From Bacteroides sp. (lineage in GTDB: Bacteria; Bacteroidota; Bacteroidia; Bacteroidales; Bacteroidaceae): a stretch of DNA of 64,000 nucleotides. The stretch spans positions 1 to 64,000 of the forward strand of contig DXLM01000002.1 of assembly GCA_019414725.1 (NCBI GenBank), in the 5' to 3' direction. Shown in pieces: positions 33,111 to 41,519 of the stretch (its first letter is position 1; every line of letters begins with the position of its first letter). Below the pieces are notes generated by a model. It worked only from the letters and a program-made list of their open reading frames with translations, did no database searches and was not told the origin of the DNA. The position numbers were made by a program, and so were the translations under genes.

Positions 33111-33761
33111 ATGGTAACACTGAAAAACTTCTTTTCATTCAAAAATAACCGTTTTTTCTGGCTCAATATCATTGCAATGATTATCGTCATTGTAGTTGCC
33201 GTATTTGGAACTCTCTGGGGACTTGATCTTTATACACACCACGGAGAATCGTATGTAGTGCCTAATGTAAAGAATAAGAATTTAGATCAGGCACAACTGT
33301 TGTTGAACCAACAGTTCATGCAGGGAATCGTTATCGACTCCAATTATGTAAAAGAACTGCCTGCCGGAATTGTACTCGACCAGGCTCCGGCCGGTGGCCT
33401 GAGAGTCAAGAAAGGAAGAACCATCTATCTGACAATTAACACAAACGAAGTTCCCAAAATTAAGATACCAGACGTAATAGACAACAGCTCCATGCGCCAG
33501 GCAGCTGCCAAGCTGAAAGCAATGGGTTTCAAGCTGACCGAACCAGAAATGGTTGCCGGTGAGCAGGACTGGGTGTATGGTATCAAGTATAGAGGAAGAG
33601 CCTTGAAAGCTGGCGACAAAGTGCCAAGTGAAGCTCTGCTTACACTATGTATCGGAAGTACTCAGATGCGTGATTCATTAAGTATGGATTCGCTGAACAT
33701 GCAGATAGAAATGAACTCTTCTGAAGACGAAGCTCCTACCGTAGATGATTCTTGGTTCTAA
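33111..33761 (+). CDS. PASTA-domain membrane protein
   Basis: This 216-residue protein has a short cytoplasmic N-terminus, one transmembrane helix (about 17-41), and two periplasmic PASTA repeats. The first covers about residues 48-110 (VVPNVKNKNLDQAQLLLNQQF, IVLDQAPAGGLRVKKGRTIYL) and the second about 117-180 (KIPDVIDNSSMRQAAAKLKAMGF). PASTA domains bind muropeptide or beta-lactam-like ligands in Ser/Thr kinases and PBPs; here they lack any kinase or transpeptidase partner domain. It heads a run with a pseudouridine synthase and ddl, which supports a cell-wall role. Confidence 0.88.
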   Translation: MVTLKNFFSFKNNRFFWLNIIAMIIVIVVAVFGTLWGLDLYTHHGESYVVPNVKNKNLDQAQLLLNQQFMQGIVIDSNYVKELPAGIVLDQAPAGGLRVKKGRTIYLTINTNEVPKIKIPDVIDNSSMRQAAAKLKAMGFKLTEPEMVAGEQDWVYGIKYRGRALKAGDKVPSEALLTLCIGSTQMRDSLSMDSLNMQIEMNSSEDEAPTVDDSWF

Positions 33762-33788
33762 GTAAAGATTTAAAAGCTCAAGAAATAA

Positions 33789-34856
33789 ATGGCAGAAGAC
33801 TATATAAACGAACTGGACGACTCACTGGACGATATAGAGCCGGTAGAACGTACCTCCGAATTATACGAACATTTCCGAGTTGTAGTAGATAAAGGACAGA
33901 CACCGGTACGTATCGACAAATATTTGTTCGAACGCATTGTCAATGCATCCCGCAACCGCATTCAGACAGCAGCAGATGCAGGCTTTGTGATGGCAAACGG
34001 AAAACCGGTAAAAAGCAGCTATAAGGTAAAACCGCTTGATGTGCTGACTGTCATGATGGATCGTCCGCGCTACGAGAACGACATTATCCCAGAAGATATC
34101 CCGCTGGACATTGTATACGAAGACAATGACCTGATGGTTATCAATAAACCTGCCGGTCTGGTTGTTCATCCAGGGTGTGGAAACTATCACGGTACATTGG
34201 TTAATGCCATTGCCTGGCATTTGCGTGATGTCCCCTCTTATGACCCCAACGACCCGCAAGTAGGACTGGTTCACCGTATCGACAAAGATACTTCGGGCCT
34301 TCTGGTAGTAGCCAAGACTCCGGATGCCAAAACCAGTCTGGGCATGCAGTTCTACAATAAAACGACCAAACGTGAATATAATGCCCTGGTATGGGGAATC
34401 GTAGAAGAAGATGAAGGTACAATTACCGGAAACATCGGACGTAACCCCAAAGACCGTATGCAAATGGCTGTCATGAGCGATCCGACTCAGGGAAAACATG
34501 CAGTTACGCACTATCAAGTACTGGAACGTCTGGGATATGTCACACTTGTGAAATGTGTACTCGAAACCGGACGTACCCACCAGATCCGTGTGCACATGAA
34601 GCACATCGGACATGTATTGTTCAACGACGAACGTTACGGTGGCCATGAGATTCTGAAAGGCACTCATTTCAGCAAATACAAACAATTCGTAAACAACTGC
34701 TTCGACATTTGTCCTCGTCAGGCACTTCATGCCAAAACACTGGGATTTGTTCACCCACGCACAGGCAAAGAGATGTTTTTCACCTCCGAACTTCCTGAAG
34801 ACATGACTCGTCTGCTGGATAAATGGAGAACTTATATAAGTAACAGAGAAGAATAA
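33789..34856 (+). CDS. RluA-family pseudouridine synthase, RluD-like
   Basis: This enzyme isomerises uridine to pseudouridine in RNA, probably 23S rRNA given its RluD-like layout. The 355-residue protein has an N-terminal extension, an S4 RNA-binding domain (about 38-95) and the catalytic domain, with the active aspartate in LVHRIDKDTSGLLVVAK (Asp165). The KRYNAL-type (KREYNALVWG) and GRTHQIRVHMKHIGH motifs are also present. It lies 27 bases after the PASTA gene and 10 bases before ddl. Confidence 0.93.
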   Translation: MAEDYINELDDSLDDIEPVERTSELYEHFRVVVDKGQTPVRIDKYLFERIVNASRNRIQTAADAGFVMANGKPVKSSYKVKPLDVLTVMMDRPRYENDIIPEDIPLDIVYEDNDLMVINKPAGLVVHPGCGNYHGTLVNAIAWHLRDVPSYDPNDPQVGLVHRIDKDTSGLLVVAKTPDAKTSLGMQFYNKTTKREYNALVWGIVEEDEGTITGNIGRNPKDRMQMAVMSDPTQGKHAVTHYQVLERLGYVTLVKCVLETGRTHQIRVHMKHIGHVLFNDERYGGHEILKGTHFSKYKQFVNNCFDICPRQALHAKTLGFVHPRTGKEMFFTSELPEDMTRLLDKWRTYISNREE

Positions 34857-34866
34857 CAAACAAATT

Positions 34867-35847
34867 ATGAAACGCATTATCGCTATTGTAGCCGGAGGTG
34901 ACTCTTCGGAACATGATGTTTCCATGCGCAGTGCAGAAGGCATATACTCTTTTATCGACAAAGATAAGTACACCTTATATATAGTAGAACTTACCAAAGA
35001 GAAATGGGAAGCACTGTTGCCCGACGGAAGCCGTGCACAAATTGACAAGAATGATTTCAGCTTCAGTCACGACGGTCAGAAGGTAAAACCTGACTTTGCA
35101 TACATTACTATCCACGGTACTCCGGGAGAGAACGGTATCCTTCAAGGTTATTTCGAACTGCTAGGCATCCCCTACTCTACGTGCGACGTACTGGTATCGG
35201 CCATGACATTCAGTAAATTTACCCTCAATCAGTATCTGAAAGGATTTGGTGTACGCGTAGCAGAATCTATGCTGGTAAATAAACATCATGGAATAAGTAA
35301 TGAAGATGTTATCGAAAAAATTGGTTTGCCTTGCTTCATCAAACCTAACGCAAGTGGCTCCAGCTTTGGAGTAACCAAAGTAAAAACTGCCGAACAGATA
35401 CAGCCTGCTTTGGAAAAGGCTTTTGCCGAATCGGACGACGTCATGATAGAGGCTTTCATGGACGGTATCGAACTTGCCAACGGATGTTATAAGACAAAAG
35501 ATAAATCGGTAGTATTCCCTATTACTGAAGTGGTAAGCAAAAATGAGTTTTTCGATTACAATGCCAAATACAACGGTGAAGTTACAGAAATAACTCCGGC
35601 ACGTCTTAGTCCTGAACTGACTGACCGTGTACAAAAACTGACTTCGGCAGTCTACGATATTCTGGGTTGCAAAGGTATCGTACGCGTGGATTACATTATC
35701 ACGGAAGGAGAAAAAATCAACATGCTGGAAATCAATACAACTCCTGGAATGACAGCAACCAGCTTCATCCCTCAGCAGGTTCGTGCAGCAGGTATCGATA
35801 TCAAAGAGGTTATGACAGATATTATCGAAGATTCGTTTCAGAAATAA
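34867..35847 (+). CDS. ddl: D-alanine--D-alanine ligase
   Basis: Ddl makes the D-Ala-D-Ala dipeptide used by MurF. The 326 residues include the N-terminal AGGDSSEHDVSMRSA (residues 9-23), the TIHGTPGENG loop, the ATP-grasp segment CFIKPNASGSSFGVTKV, and the metal-binding, C-terminal RVDYIITEGEKINMLEINTTPGMT. All catalytic regions are in place. It sits in the PASTA-RluD-ddl-acyltransferase run; murF is at 15.3 kb. Confidence 0.96.
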   Translation: MKRIIAIVAGGDSSEHDVSMRSAEGIYSFIDKDKYTLYIVELTKEKWEALLPDGSRAQIDKNDFSFSHDGQKVKPDFAYITIHGTPGENGILQGYFELLGIPYSTCDVLVSAMTFSKFTLNQYLKGFGVRVAESMLVNKHHGISNEDVIEKIGLPCFIKPNASGSSFGVTKVKTAEQIQPALEKAFAESDDVMIEAFMDGIELANGCYKTKDKSVVFPITEVVSKNEFFDYNAKYNGEVTEITPARLSPELTDRVQKLTSAVYDILGCKGIVRVDYIITEGEKINMLEINTTPGMTATSFIPQQVRAAGIDIKEVMTDIIEDSFQK

Positions 35848-35893
35848 CGAGAAATTACGTATATTTGAATTGTGACTGAAAAAATAAGAAAAC

Positions 35894-37048
35894 ATGAACA
35901 TACCTGCCGAATTTGACGACATTCGTCCCTATTCACCCGAAGAACTTCCACAAGTATTCGAGGAATTGCTAGCCGACCCCTCGTTCCAGGCAGTGCTCAC
36001 CAATGTCATTCCCGGTATTCCTATCGAGATGCTTGCCGCACAGCTGCACCAGTGCAAGACTAACCTGGATGTACAGAAGACATTTTTCTACAGCTTGCTT
36101 CACGGAATCATAGATAAGCACAGCGACGGATTTGACATGGATACATCATCATTGGATGACAAGAACAGAAATTATACGTTCATTTCAAACCATCGTGATA
36201 TCGTACTCGATCCTGGTTTCTTGTCTGTCGGACTAATAGATAATAATTTCCCTACAACAGTGGAAATTGCTATCGGAGACAACCTGCTGATTTATCCATG
36301 GATCAAGAAGCTGGTGCGCGTAAATAAGTCATTCATTGTGCAACGTGCCTTATCGATGCGTCAGATGCTGGAATCATCGGCCCGAATGTCACGCTATATT
36401 CATTTTGCTGTAACTGAAAAAAAGGAGAACGTATGGATTGCACAGCGGGAAGGAAGAGCCAAAGATTCCAACGACCGCACACAAGACAGCGTACTGAAAA
36501 TGCTTGCCATGGCAGGTGAGGGAAATATCATAGACAGACTGAAAGAACTGAATATCGTTCCTACCAGTCTATCTTATGAATACGATCCGTGTGACTATCT
36601 GAAAGCCCAGGAAATGCAGCAGAAACGAGACATTGAAGGCTTCAAGAAAAGTCAGCAAGACGACTTGAACAATATGCAGACCGGTATATTCGGCTATAAA
36701 GGTAAAGTACACTTCCAGACAGGTCCTTGTATCAACGATGAGCTGGAAGCCTTACGCGGATTGCCTAAAACAGAAGTCTTCTCAAAAATATCTGAACTAA
36801 TCGACCTGCATATTCACCGTAATTACCGGATATACCCGGGAAATTATGTGGCCTGTGATTTGCTGGAAGGAAAAGATACTTTTGCCGGTCAATATACGGA
36901 AGAAGATAAGGTCCGCTTCGAAACTTACTTGCAGAAAAAATTGGATATGATTCAGTTACCTGACAAGGATGAAGCCTTCCTGCGCCGTTGCATGCTGACT
37001 ATGTATGCCAATCCGGCACTCAACCATCAGAAAGCTCTGAAAGTATGA
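35894..37048 (+). CDS. 1-acyl-glycerol-3-phosphate acyltransferase-like protein
   Basis: This 384-residue protein belongs to the PlsC/LPLAT acyltransferase superfamily. It carries the catalytic HX4D-type motif NHRDIVLDP (His100 to Asp106) and a glycine/arginine acceptor motif AQREGRAKDSND (about 178-189). The long N-terminal (about 90 residues) and C-terminal extensions are unlike PlsC and typical of the large Bacteroidetes form. No clear transmembrane helix is present, so it may be a peripheral membrane enzyme. The acyl donor and acceptor are unknown. The next gene starts inside its stop codon (ATGA). Confidence 0.83.
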   Translation: MNIPAEFDDIRPYSPEELPQVFEELLADPSFQAVLTNVIPGIPIEMLAAQLHQCKTNLDVQKTFFYSLLHGIIDKHSDGFDMDTSSLDDKNRNYTFISNHRDIVLDPGFLSVGLIDNNFPTTVEIAIGDNLLIYPWIKKLVRVNKSFIVQRALSMRQMLESSARMSRYIHFAVTEKKENVWIAQREGRAKDSNDRTQDSVLKMLAMAGEGNIIDRLKELNIVPTSLSYEYDPCDYLKAQEMQQKRDIEGFKKSQQDDLNNMQTGIFGYKGKVHFQTGPCINDELEALRGLPKTEVFSKISELIDLHIHRNYRIYPGNYVACDLLEGKDTFAGQYTEEDKVRFETYLQKKLDMIQLPDKDEAFLRRCMLTMYANPALNHQKALKV

Positions 37049-37707
37049 AACAAGTGATAGTAATGGCTCTTCTTTTTTGCATCTTTCTTTGCGAAGGATG
37101 CAAGGAAGAAGACTATGTATATCCCAGTGTGGTAACTGAATTTATCGGTGCACAGACAAACAATGATGGAACAATTTCACAACTAGTAGCCGACGACGGG
37201 ACTATATACTCAGTGTTGCAACGCGACGGCCTTGGAGGGTTGGTTGCCGATACGCTTTACCGTACTATATCTATTTACGAACCTATCACACAAGAAAATG
37301 GCAAAGGAAATGTTGCCCAATTATATTCATGCCAACTTGTACTGTCGGTAAATCCACTTCCAGCATCCGATTTTAAAGGTAATATAAAAACAGATCCTGT
37401 AGATATACAAAGCATATGGTTATCAGGAGAATATCTGAATATGATACTGCTTGTACAATATAAGGAGCTGAGTCATTTATACCATTTTGTTGATGAAGGA
37501 ATTACCTCAGACCAAAGTGGAACACAAACACTGAATCTACGTCTATTTCACGATAGAAACAATGATTACGAAGCTTTTACCAAACAAGTATATCTGTCAG
37601 TTCCACTAAAAAATTATCTCCAGTTACTGCGGAAAGGAGATAAAATCCGTTTCAACCTCAATACATACAAAGAAGGAGAAACTTATCGAGAATTTGATTA
37701 TCAATAA
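37045..37707 (+). CDS. NigD-like lipoprotein
   Basis: This is an exported 220-residue lipoprotein of the NigD-like family, found across Bacteroidales. The lipobox is at the end of the signal sequence (LFCIFLCEGC, Cys19-20 region), followed by an acidic start and EFIGAQTNNDGTISQLVADDGTIYSVL, an OB-like beta region, then a C-terminal beta domain. The start is taken at 37045, overlapping the acyltransferase stop; the longer frame from 36988 is that gene's shadow. The function of the family is not established. Confidence 0.82.
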   Translation: MKQVIVMALLFCIFLCEGCKEEDYVYPSVVTEFIGAQTNNDGTISQLVADDGTIYSVLQRDGLGGLVADTLYRTISIYEPITQENGKGNVAQLYSCQLVLSVNPLPASDFKGNIKTDPVDIQSIWLSGEYLNMILLVQYKELSHLYHFVDEGITSDQSGTQTLNLRLFHDRNNDYEAFTKQVYLSVPLKNYLQLLRKGDKIRFNLNTYKEGETYREFDYQ

Positions 37708-37725
37708 GAATAAACAATAAGCACT

Positions 37726-38124
37726 ATGATAAAGAGTATTTACTTTATGTTTTTTGTATGTGCCTGCCTGTTCGGATTATTTGCATGCAGTGCAAAGGCG
37801 CAAGACAAATTCAAGAATCTGTCTTCTGATGATTTCGAAAAACTTATACAAGATGAAAACATACAGAGAGTAGACGTACGTACCGTAGCCGAATACAGTC
37901 AGGGCCATATTCCCGGAAGTCTGAACATTAATGTATTGGATGATAAATTTTCGGCAGAAGCAGATGAGCTTCTCGACAAAGAGCGTCCGGTTGCCGTATA
38001 TTGCAAAAGTGGAAGAAGAAGCCGCAATGCAGCACGTCTACTGACTCAAAAAGGATTTAAAGTTTACAACCTGGATAAAGGGTTTGATTACTGGAAAGAG
38101 TCTGGTAAAGATATCGAATTATAA
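37726..38124 (+). CDS. Rhodanese-like domain protein, exported
   Basis: This is a 132-residue periplasmic or lipoprotein-type single rhodanese domain. It has a signal sequence with a possible lipobox (LFGLFACSAKAQ), then FEKLIQDENIQRVDVRTVAEYSQGHIPGSLNIN and the active-site loop VYCKSGRRSRNA, with the catalytic Cys and the CxxGxR pattern. Such domains bind or transfer sulfane sulfur. It lies 18 bases after the NigD-like gene and before a bidirectional terminator. Confidence 0.88.
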   Translation: MIKSIYFMFFVCACLFGLFACSAKAQDKFKNLSSDDFEKLIQDENIQRVDVRTVAEYSQGHIPGSLNINVLDDKFSAEADELLDKERPVAVYCKSGRRSRNAARLLTQKGFKVYNLDKGFDYWKESGKDIEL

Positions 38125-38198
38125 ATAAATCAAGGAGAATATTCTATTTCTCATGAAGATGAATGTATAATCCATATATGAAGCTTCATCCATAATGA

Positions 38199-38243
38199 AA
38201 TAAGCCTGCCATATCCGTTTGTGGAATGACAGGCTTATTTTAT
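38199..38243. terminator. Bidirectional terminator between rhodanese gene and argF'
   Basis: AATAAGCCTGCCAT (38199-38212) and ATGACAGGCTTATT (38226-38239) pair over 14 bases with one mismatch. T-rich tails follow in both directions. Confidence 0.82.
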
Positions 38244-38312
38244 AGTTTCTTGCTATCCGAAATTTACCCTTACAAAACTCGAGTTTCGGAACAACATTTT
38301 ATAAATGCAACC

Positions 38313-39278
38313 TTATTTCAGTTCTTGAAGCATACGCTTCAATACAACTGTTGCTGAGATTTCACGGTTAGCAGCTTCTGGAATCACTAATGAAGTAGGA
38401 GCTTCTATCACATCATCTGTCACGATCAAATTACGACGTACAGGCAAGCAATGCATGAAGAAAGCATTATTTGTAGCAGCCATATGAGCCGCATCTACTG
38501 TCCAACTCATATCCTTACTCAAAATCTTACCATAATCGGCAGGATTGGTTACTCCCGGACATGCCCAGTTCTTGGCATAAATAAAGTCAGCTCCTTCGAA
38601 TGCTTTCATCTGATCATATTCCACATGTGCTCCACGCACAAACTTCGGGTCAAGCTCATATCCTTCGGGATGGGTAATTACAAAATCCACATCAGCTTCA
38701 TTCATAAAATCGGCAAATGAATTAGGAACGGCCTGAGGCAGTGCACGAGGATGAGGAGCCCAGGTAAGAACAACTTTCGGACGCTCCTTCTTTTTATATT
38801 CTTCGATAGTTATCAAATCAGCAAAAGCCTGAAGCGGGTGTCCAGTTGCGGCTTCCATCGAAAATACCGGTTTGCCGGAATATTGGATAAACTGATTCAA
38901 TATTTTTTCAGTATAATCGTCTTCTCTGCTTTCGAAACGTGCAAATGAACGTACACCAATAATATCACAATAAGATGCCATTACAGGAATAGCTTCAAGC
39001 AGATGTTCACTCTTGTCACCATCCATTATTACCCCACGTTCCGTTTCAAGCTTCCAGGCTCCCTGGTTCACATCGAGTACAATTACATCCATACCTAAAT
39101 TACGTGCTGCTTTTTGAGTACTAAGGCGAGTACGCAAACTGTTGTTAAAGAAAATCAGCAAACAAGTACGATGTTTACCCAGTGATTCATATTTATAACG
39201 GTCTTTCTTTATTTCGAAAGCTTCAGAAAGGGCAGTCTTCAAATCGCCCAGATCGAATACATTAGTATAAGTTCTCAT
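38313..39278 (-). CDS. argF': N-succinylornithine carbamoyltransferase
   Basis: This transcarbamylase acts on N-succinyl-L-ornithine in the Bacteroidetes variant of arginine synthesis. The 321 residues show the altered carbamoyl-phosphate motif FFNNSLRTRLST (ornithine transcarbamylases have STRTR), the GVRSFARFESREDDYTEKILN region, and HCLPVRRN near the C-terminus (about 275-282). The length and insert pattern match the B. fragilis-type enzyme. Residue 90, which governs succinyl versus acetyl preference, is Ser here (GDKSEHLLEA). It is preceded by its own -7 box and lies 94 bases after proA. Confidence 0.9.
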   Translation of the reverse strand: MRTYTNVFDLGDLKTALSEAFEIKKDRYKYESLGKHRTCLLIFFNNSLRTRLSTQKAARNLGMDVIVLDVNQGAWKLETERGVIMDGDKSEHLLEAIPVMASYCDIIGVRSFARFESREDDYTEKILNQFIQYSGKPVFSMEAATGHPLQAFADLITIEEYKKKERPKVVLTWAPHPRALPQAVPNSFADFMNEADVDFVITHPEGYELDPKFVRGAHVEYDQMKAFEGADFIYAKNWACPGVTNPADYGKILSKDMSWTVDAAHMAATNNAFFMHCLPVRRNLIVTDDVIEAPTSLVIPEAANREISATVVLKRMLQELK

Positions 39279-39312
39279 ACGACTTACTGTATATAAATTA
39301 ATAATAGCATGG

Positions 39313-39320
39313 CAAATATA
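39313..39320 (-). promoter_or_regulatory. -7 box of argF'
   Basis: TATATTTG on the minus strand, 35 bases before the argF' start. It suggests argF' can be transcribed apart from proA. Confidence 0.6.
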
Positions 39321-39372
39321 CTATAAAAATACAACAAAATAGTATTTTTGCTAGAAATATTGCAAAAATATT

Positions 39373-40620
39373 CTATTTACGTATCTGTCCATTACCTTCA
39401 ACCAACCACTTATAGGTAGTTATTTCCCTCAATCCCATCGGTCCTCTTGCATGTAATTTTTGCGTACTTATACCGATTTCTGCTCCTAATCCAAACTGCG
39501 CACCATCTGTAAATGAGGTGGGTGCGTTGGTATATACACAGGCTGCATCTACCATGCAGGCAAAATAAGAAGCAGCCTGCTGATCTTCTGCAACAATACA
39601 TTCACTATGCTTTGAACTGTATGTATAAATATGCGAGAGGGCCTCATCTATATCAGCGACTGTACGGACAGCCATTTTATAATCCAAGAATTCTTTTCCA
39701 AAACTTTCGGGGGTAGCACGGCAAAGCAGTTCAGCAGGGTAATTTCCACACAAAGCTTCATAAGCCAGTTCATCTGCATAAATTATTACATGGCTATTTT
39801 GCAGGGGTGCACAAAGAGCCGGCAAATCGGATAAGCGGGAAGCATGAATTAACAAGCAGTCGAGTGCATTGCATACACTCACCCGACGGGTTTTCGCATT
39901 ATTAATAATTGCTGTACCTTTTACTATATCACCTGAAGCATCGAAATAAGTATGACAAACTCCAGCTCCAGTTTCTATCACAGGAACAGTTGCCTCACGA
40001 CGTACATACTCAATAAGCCCACTGCTTCCTCGAGGAATAATCAAATCGACCAATCCTTCGGCATGAAGTAGTTCAGTTGTAGCCTCACGACCAGCAGGAA
40101 GCAGTTCGACGATATGAGTGTCAACACCAAACCGTTCAAGCACTTCATGTATCACCTTAACAATCGCCCTATTCGAACAATCGGCATCACTTCCTCCTTT
40201 CAACACACAAGCATTTCCACTTTTAAAGCAAAGCGAAAATACATCAAAGCTAACGTTAGGACGTGCTTCATAGATGATACCGATAACTCCGAAAGGAACA
40301 CTTATCTTTTTTAAGTGTAATCCATTAGGGCGAACACTTTCTTCCAAGATCCGTCCCAAAGGAGATGGTAAAGCTGCAACATTTCGCATATCGGCAGCAA
40401 TAGCCTCCAGGCGTTCTTTTGTCAGTTTCAGACGGTCATATTTCGGATTCGCAACATCCATACGACCTAAATCTTCCACATTCGCTTTTAAAATATCTTC
40501 ACAATGCTCCATTGCTGCATCTGCTACAGCAAGCAGTATTTCATTTATTTGCTTCTCATCCAACAATGCCAGCCGAGATGAGGCCTTACGTACATCGTGT
40601 AAAACAGCTTCTATATTCAT
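39373..40620 (-). CDS. proA: Gamma-glutamyl phosphate reductase
   Basis: ProA reduces gamma-glutamyl phosphate to the semialdehyde in proline synthesis. The 415-residue aldehyde-dehydrogenase-fold protein has PFGVIGIIYEARPNVSFD (about 110-127), FKSGNACVLKGGSDA, the catalytic cysteine in ETGAGVCHTYFD, and the C-terminal PTSFTDGAQFGLGAEIGISTQKLHARGP signature. Length is standard. argF' follows in the same direction, grouping proline and arginine steps; proB is not in this window. Confidence 0.96.
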   Translation of the reverse strand: MNIEAVLHDVRKASSRLALLDEKQINEILLAVADAAMEHCEDILKANVEDLGRMDVANPKYDRLKLTKERLEAIAADMRNVAALPSPLGRILEESVRPNGLHLKKISVPFGVIGIIYEARPNVSFDVFSLCFKSGNACVLKGGSDADCSNRAIVKVIHEVLERFGVDTHIVELLPAGREATTELLHAEGLVDLIIPRGSSGLIEYVRREATVPVIETGAGVCHTYFDASGDIVKGTAIINNAKTRRVSVCNALDCLLIHASRLSDLPALCAPLQNSHVIIYADELAYEALCGNYPAELLCRATPESFGKEFLDYKMAVRTVADIDEALSHIYTYSSKHSECIVAEDQQAASYFACMVDAACVYTNAPTSFTDGAQFGLGAEIGISTQKLHARGPMGLREITTYKWLVEGNGQIRK

Positions 40621-40655
40621 ATGACTATTTGATTATACAACATTATGATTTCATG

Positions 40656-40663
40656 CAAAAATA
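40656..40663 (-). promoter_or_regulatory. -7 box of proA
   Basis: TATTTTTG on the minus strand, 36 bases before the proA start. Confidence 0.6.
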
Positions 40664-40727
40664 TCATTATTTCTATGACTTGTACTCTTTTTCTGTTTTT
40701 TATATGAAGATATTACGAAAACTTTCT

Positions 40728-40735
40728 TATCTTTG
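40728..40735 (+). promoter_or_regulatory. -7 box of the DUF2007 operon
   Basis: TATCTTTG, 55 bases before the start at 40790. Confidence 0.65.
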
Positions 40736-40789
40736 GATAAACATACAGAGAGTATCAATCCTTTTTATTAACCACCAAAACAACAAGCT

Positions 40790-41017
40790 ATGGAAACTAA
40801 AACGTACGGATCATTAATTGAAGTTTTCAGAGGCAGCCTCTGGGAAGCAGAATTAGTAAAAGGTTTGTTAGAATCAGCCGGAGTGTCAGCTATGCTGAAG
40901 GATGAAACATTATCAGCTGTAACTTCTCCCTACTTACCAACTGGAGATGTACTGGTAATGGTTAATAAGGAGGAAGAAGTTTATGCTAAAAAAGTAGTAT
41001 CAGAAAGAAAAGTATGA
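40790..41017 (+). CDS. DUF2007-like small protein
   Basis: This 75-residue cytoplasmic protein has the pattern of the DUF2007 (putative signal-transducing) family: a beta strand, a helix EAELVKGLLESAGVSAML, a short loop and VLVMVNKEEEVYAKKVV. The fold is ferredoxin-like. There is no known activity. It is coupled to the next gene by an ATGA overlap. Confidence 0.78.
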   Translation: METKTYGSLIEVFRGSLWEAELVKGLLESAGVSAMLKDETLSAVTSPYLPTGDVLVMVNKEEEVYAKKVVSERKV

Positions 41018-41484
41018 AAAGAAGGATCTTCACAGCTATGGCTGTTCTAGCTTTTTCTGCATTCGGAATGAATGCGCAAACATTACAATCGACAACATGG
41101 AAGGCCTACGGGATCAGTTTTAAAGCTCCCGCAGGCTTTAATGTAGAGGATGATTCAGAAGAGGGATATATCATCAGTACCCCTACTTATTACATTACAG
41201 TGCAATTACTGGAAGGAGAAGGCATAAAACGTTCGGAACTATCTCAGGAATTGAAAAACATTGCTTCCGACGATGAAGTCACAAACCAGACTCCTGTAAC
41301 CACTTTTGAATTACCTCAATTTTACGGTGCACAATTAAAAGGCAATTGTGAAACCGAACAATGTATATATTCGTATCTGCTCACTAAAGACGGAAGTAGC
41401 GGATTCTATGTATCCATAACCTATACAGACAAACAAGATAATACACCTGAGAATATTTTGAAAAGCTTTTCCCTTGAAGAATAA
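41014..41484 (+). CDS. Secreted hypothetical protein
   Basis: I do not recognise a specific family. The 156-residue product has a signal peptide (residues 1-22, ending NAQ). The mature domain starts STTWKAYGISFKAPAGFNVEDDSEEGYIIST, reminiscent of small periplasmic beta proteins such as PsbP/MOG1-like folds, but this is only a resemblance. It ends with a hydrophilic EENILKSFSLEE-like tail. It lies between the DUF2007 gene and a lytic transglycosylase and is probably cotranscribed with both. Confidence 0.65.
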   Translation: MKRRIFTAMAVLAFSAFGMNAQTLQSTTWKAYGISFKAPAGFNVEDDSEEGYIISTPTYYITVQLLEGEGIKRSELSQELKNIASDDEVTNQTPVTTFELPQFYGAQLKGNCETEQCIYSYLLTKDGSSGFYVSITYTDKQDNTPENILKSFSLEE

Positions 41485-41519
41485 GATGTCTATTGGGGCA
41501 ACATAAGAAATTGTATAAC

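Noticed and set aside
33861..35048. 395-codon minus-strand frame opposite the pseudouridine synthase and ddl
   Set aside because: It spans two well-recognised genes on the opposite strand and has no family match.
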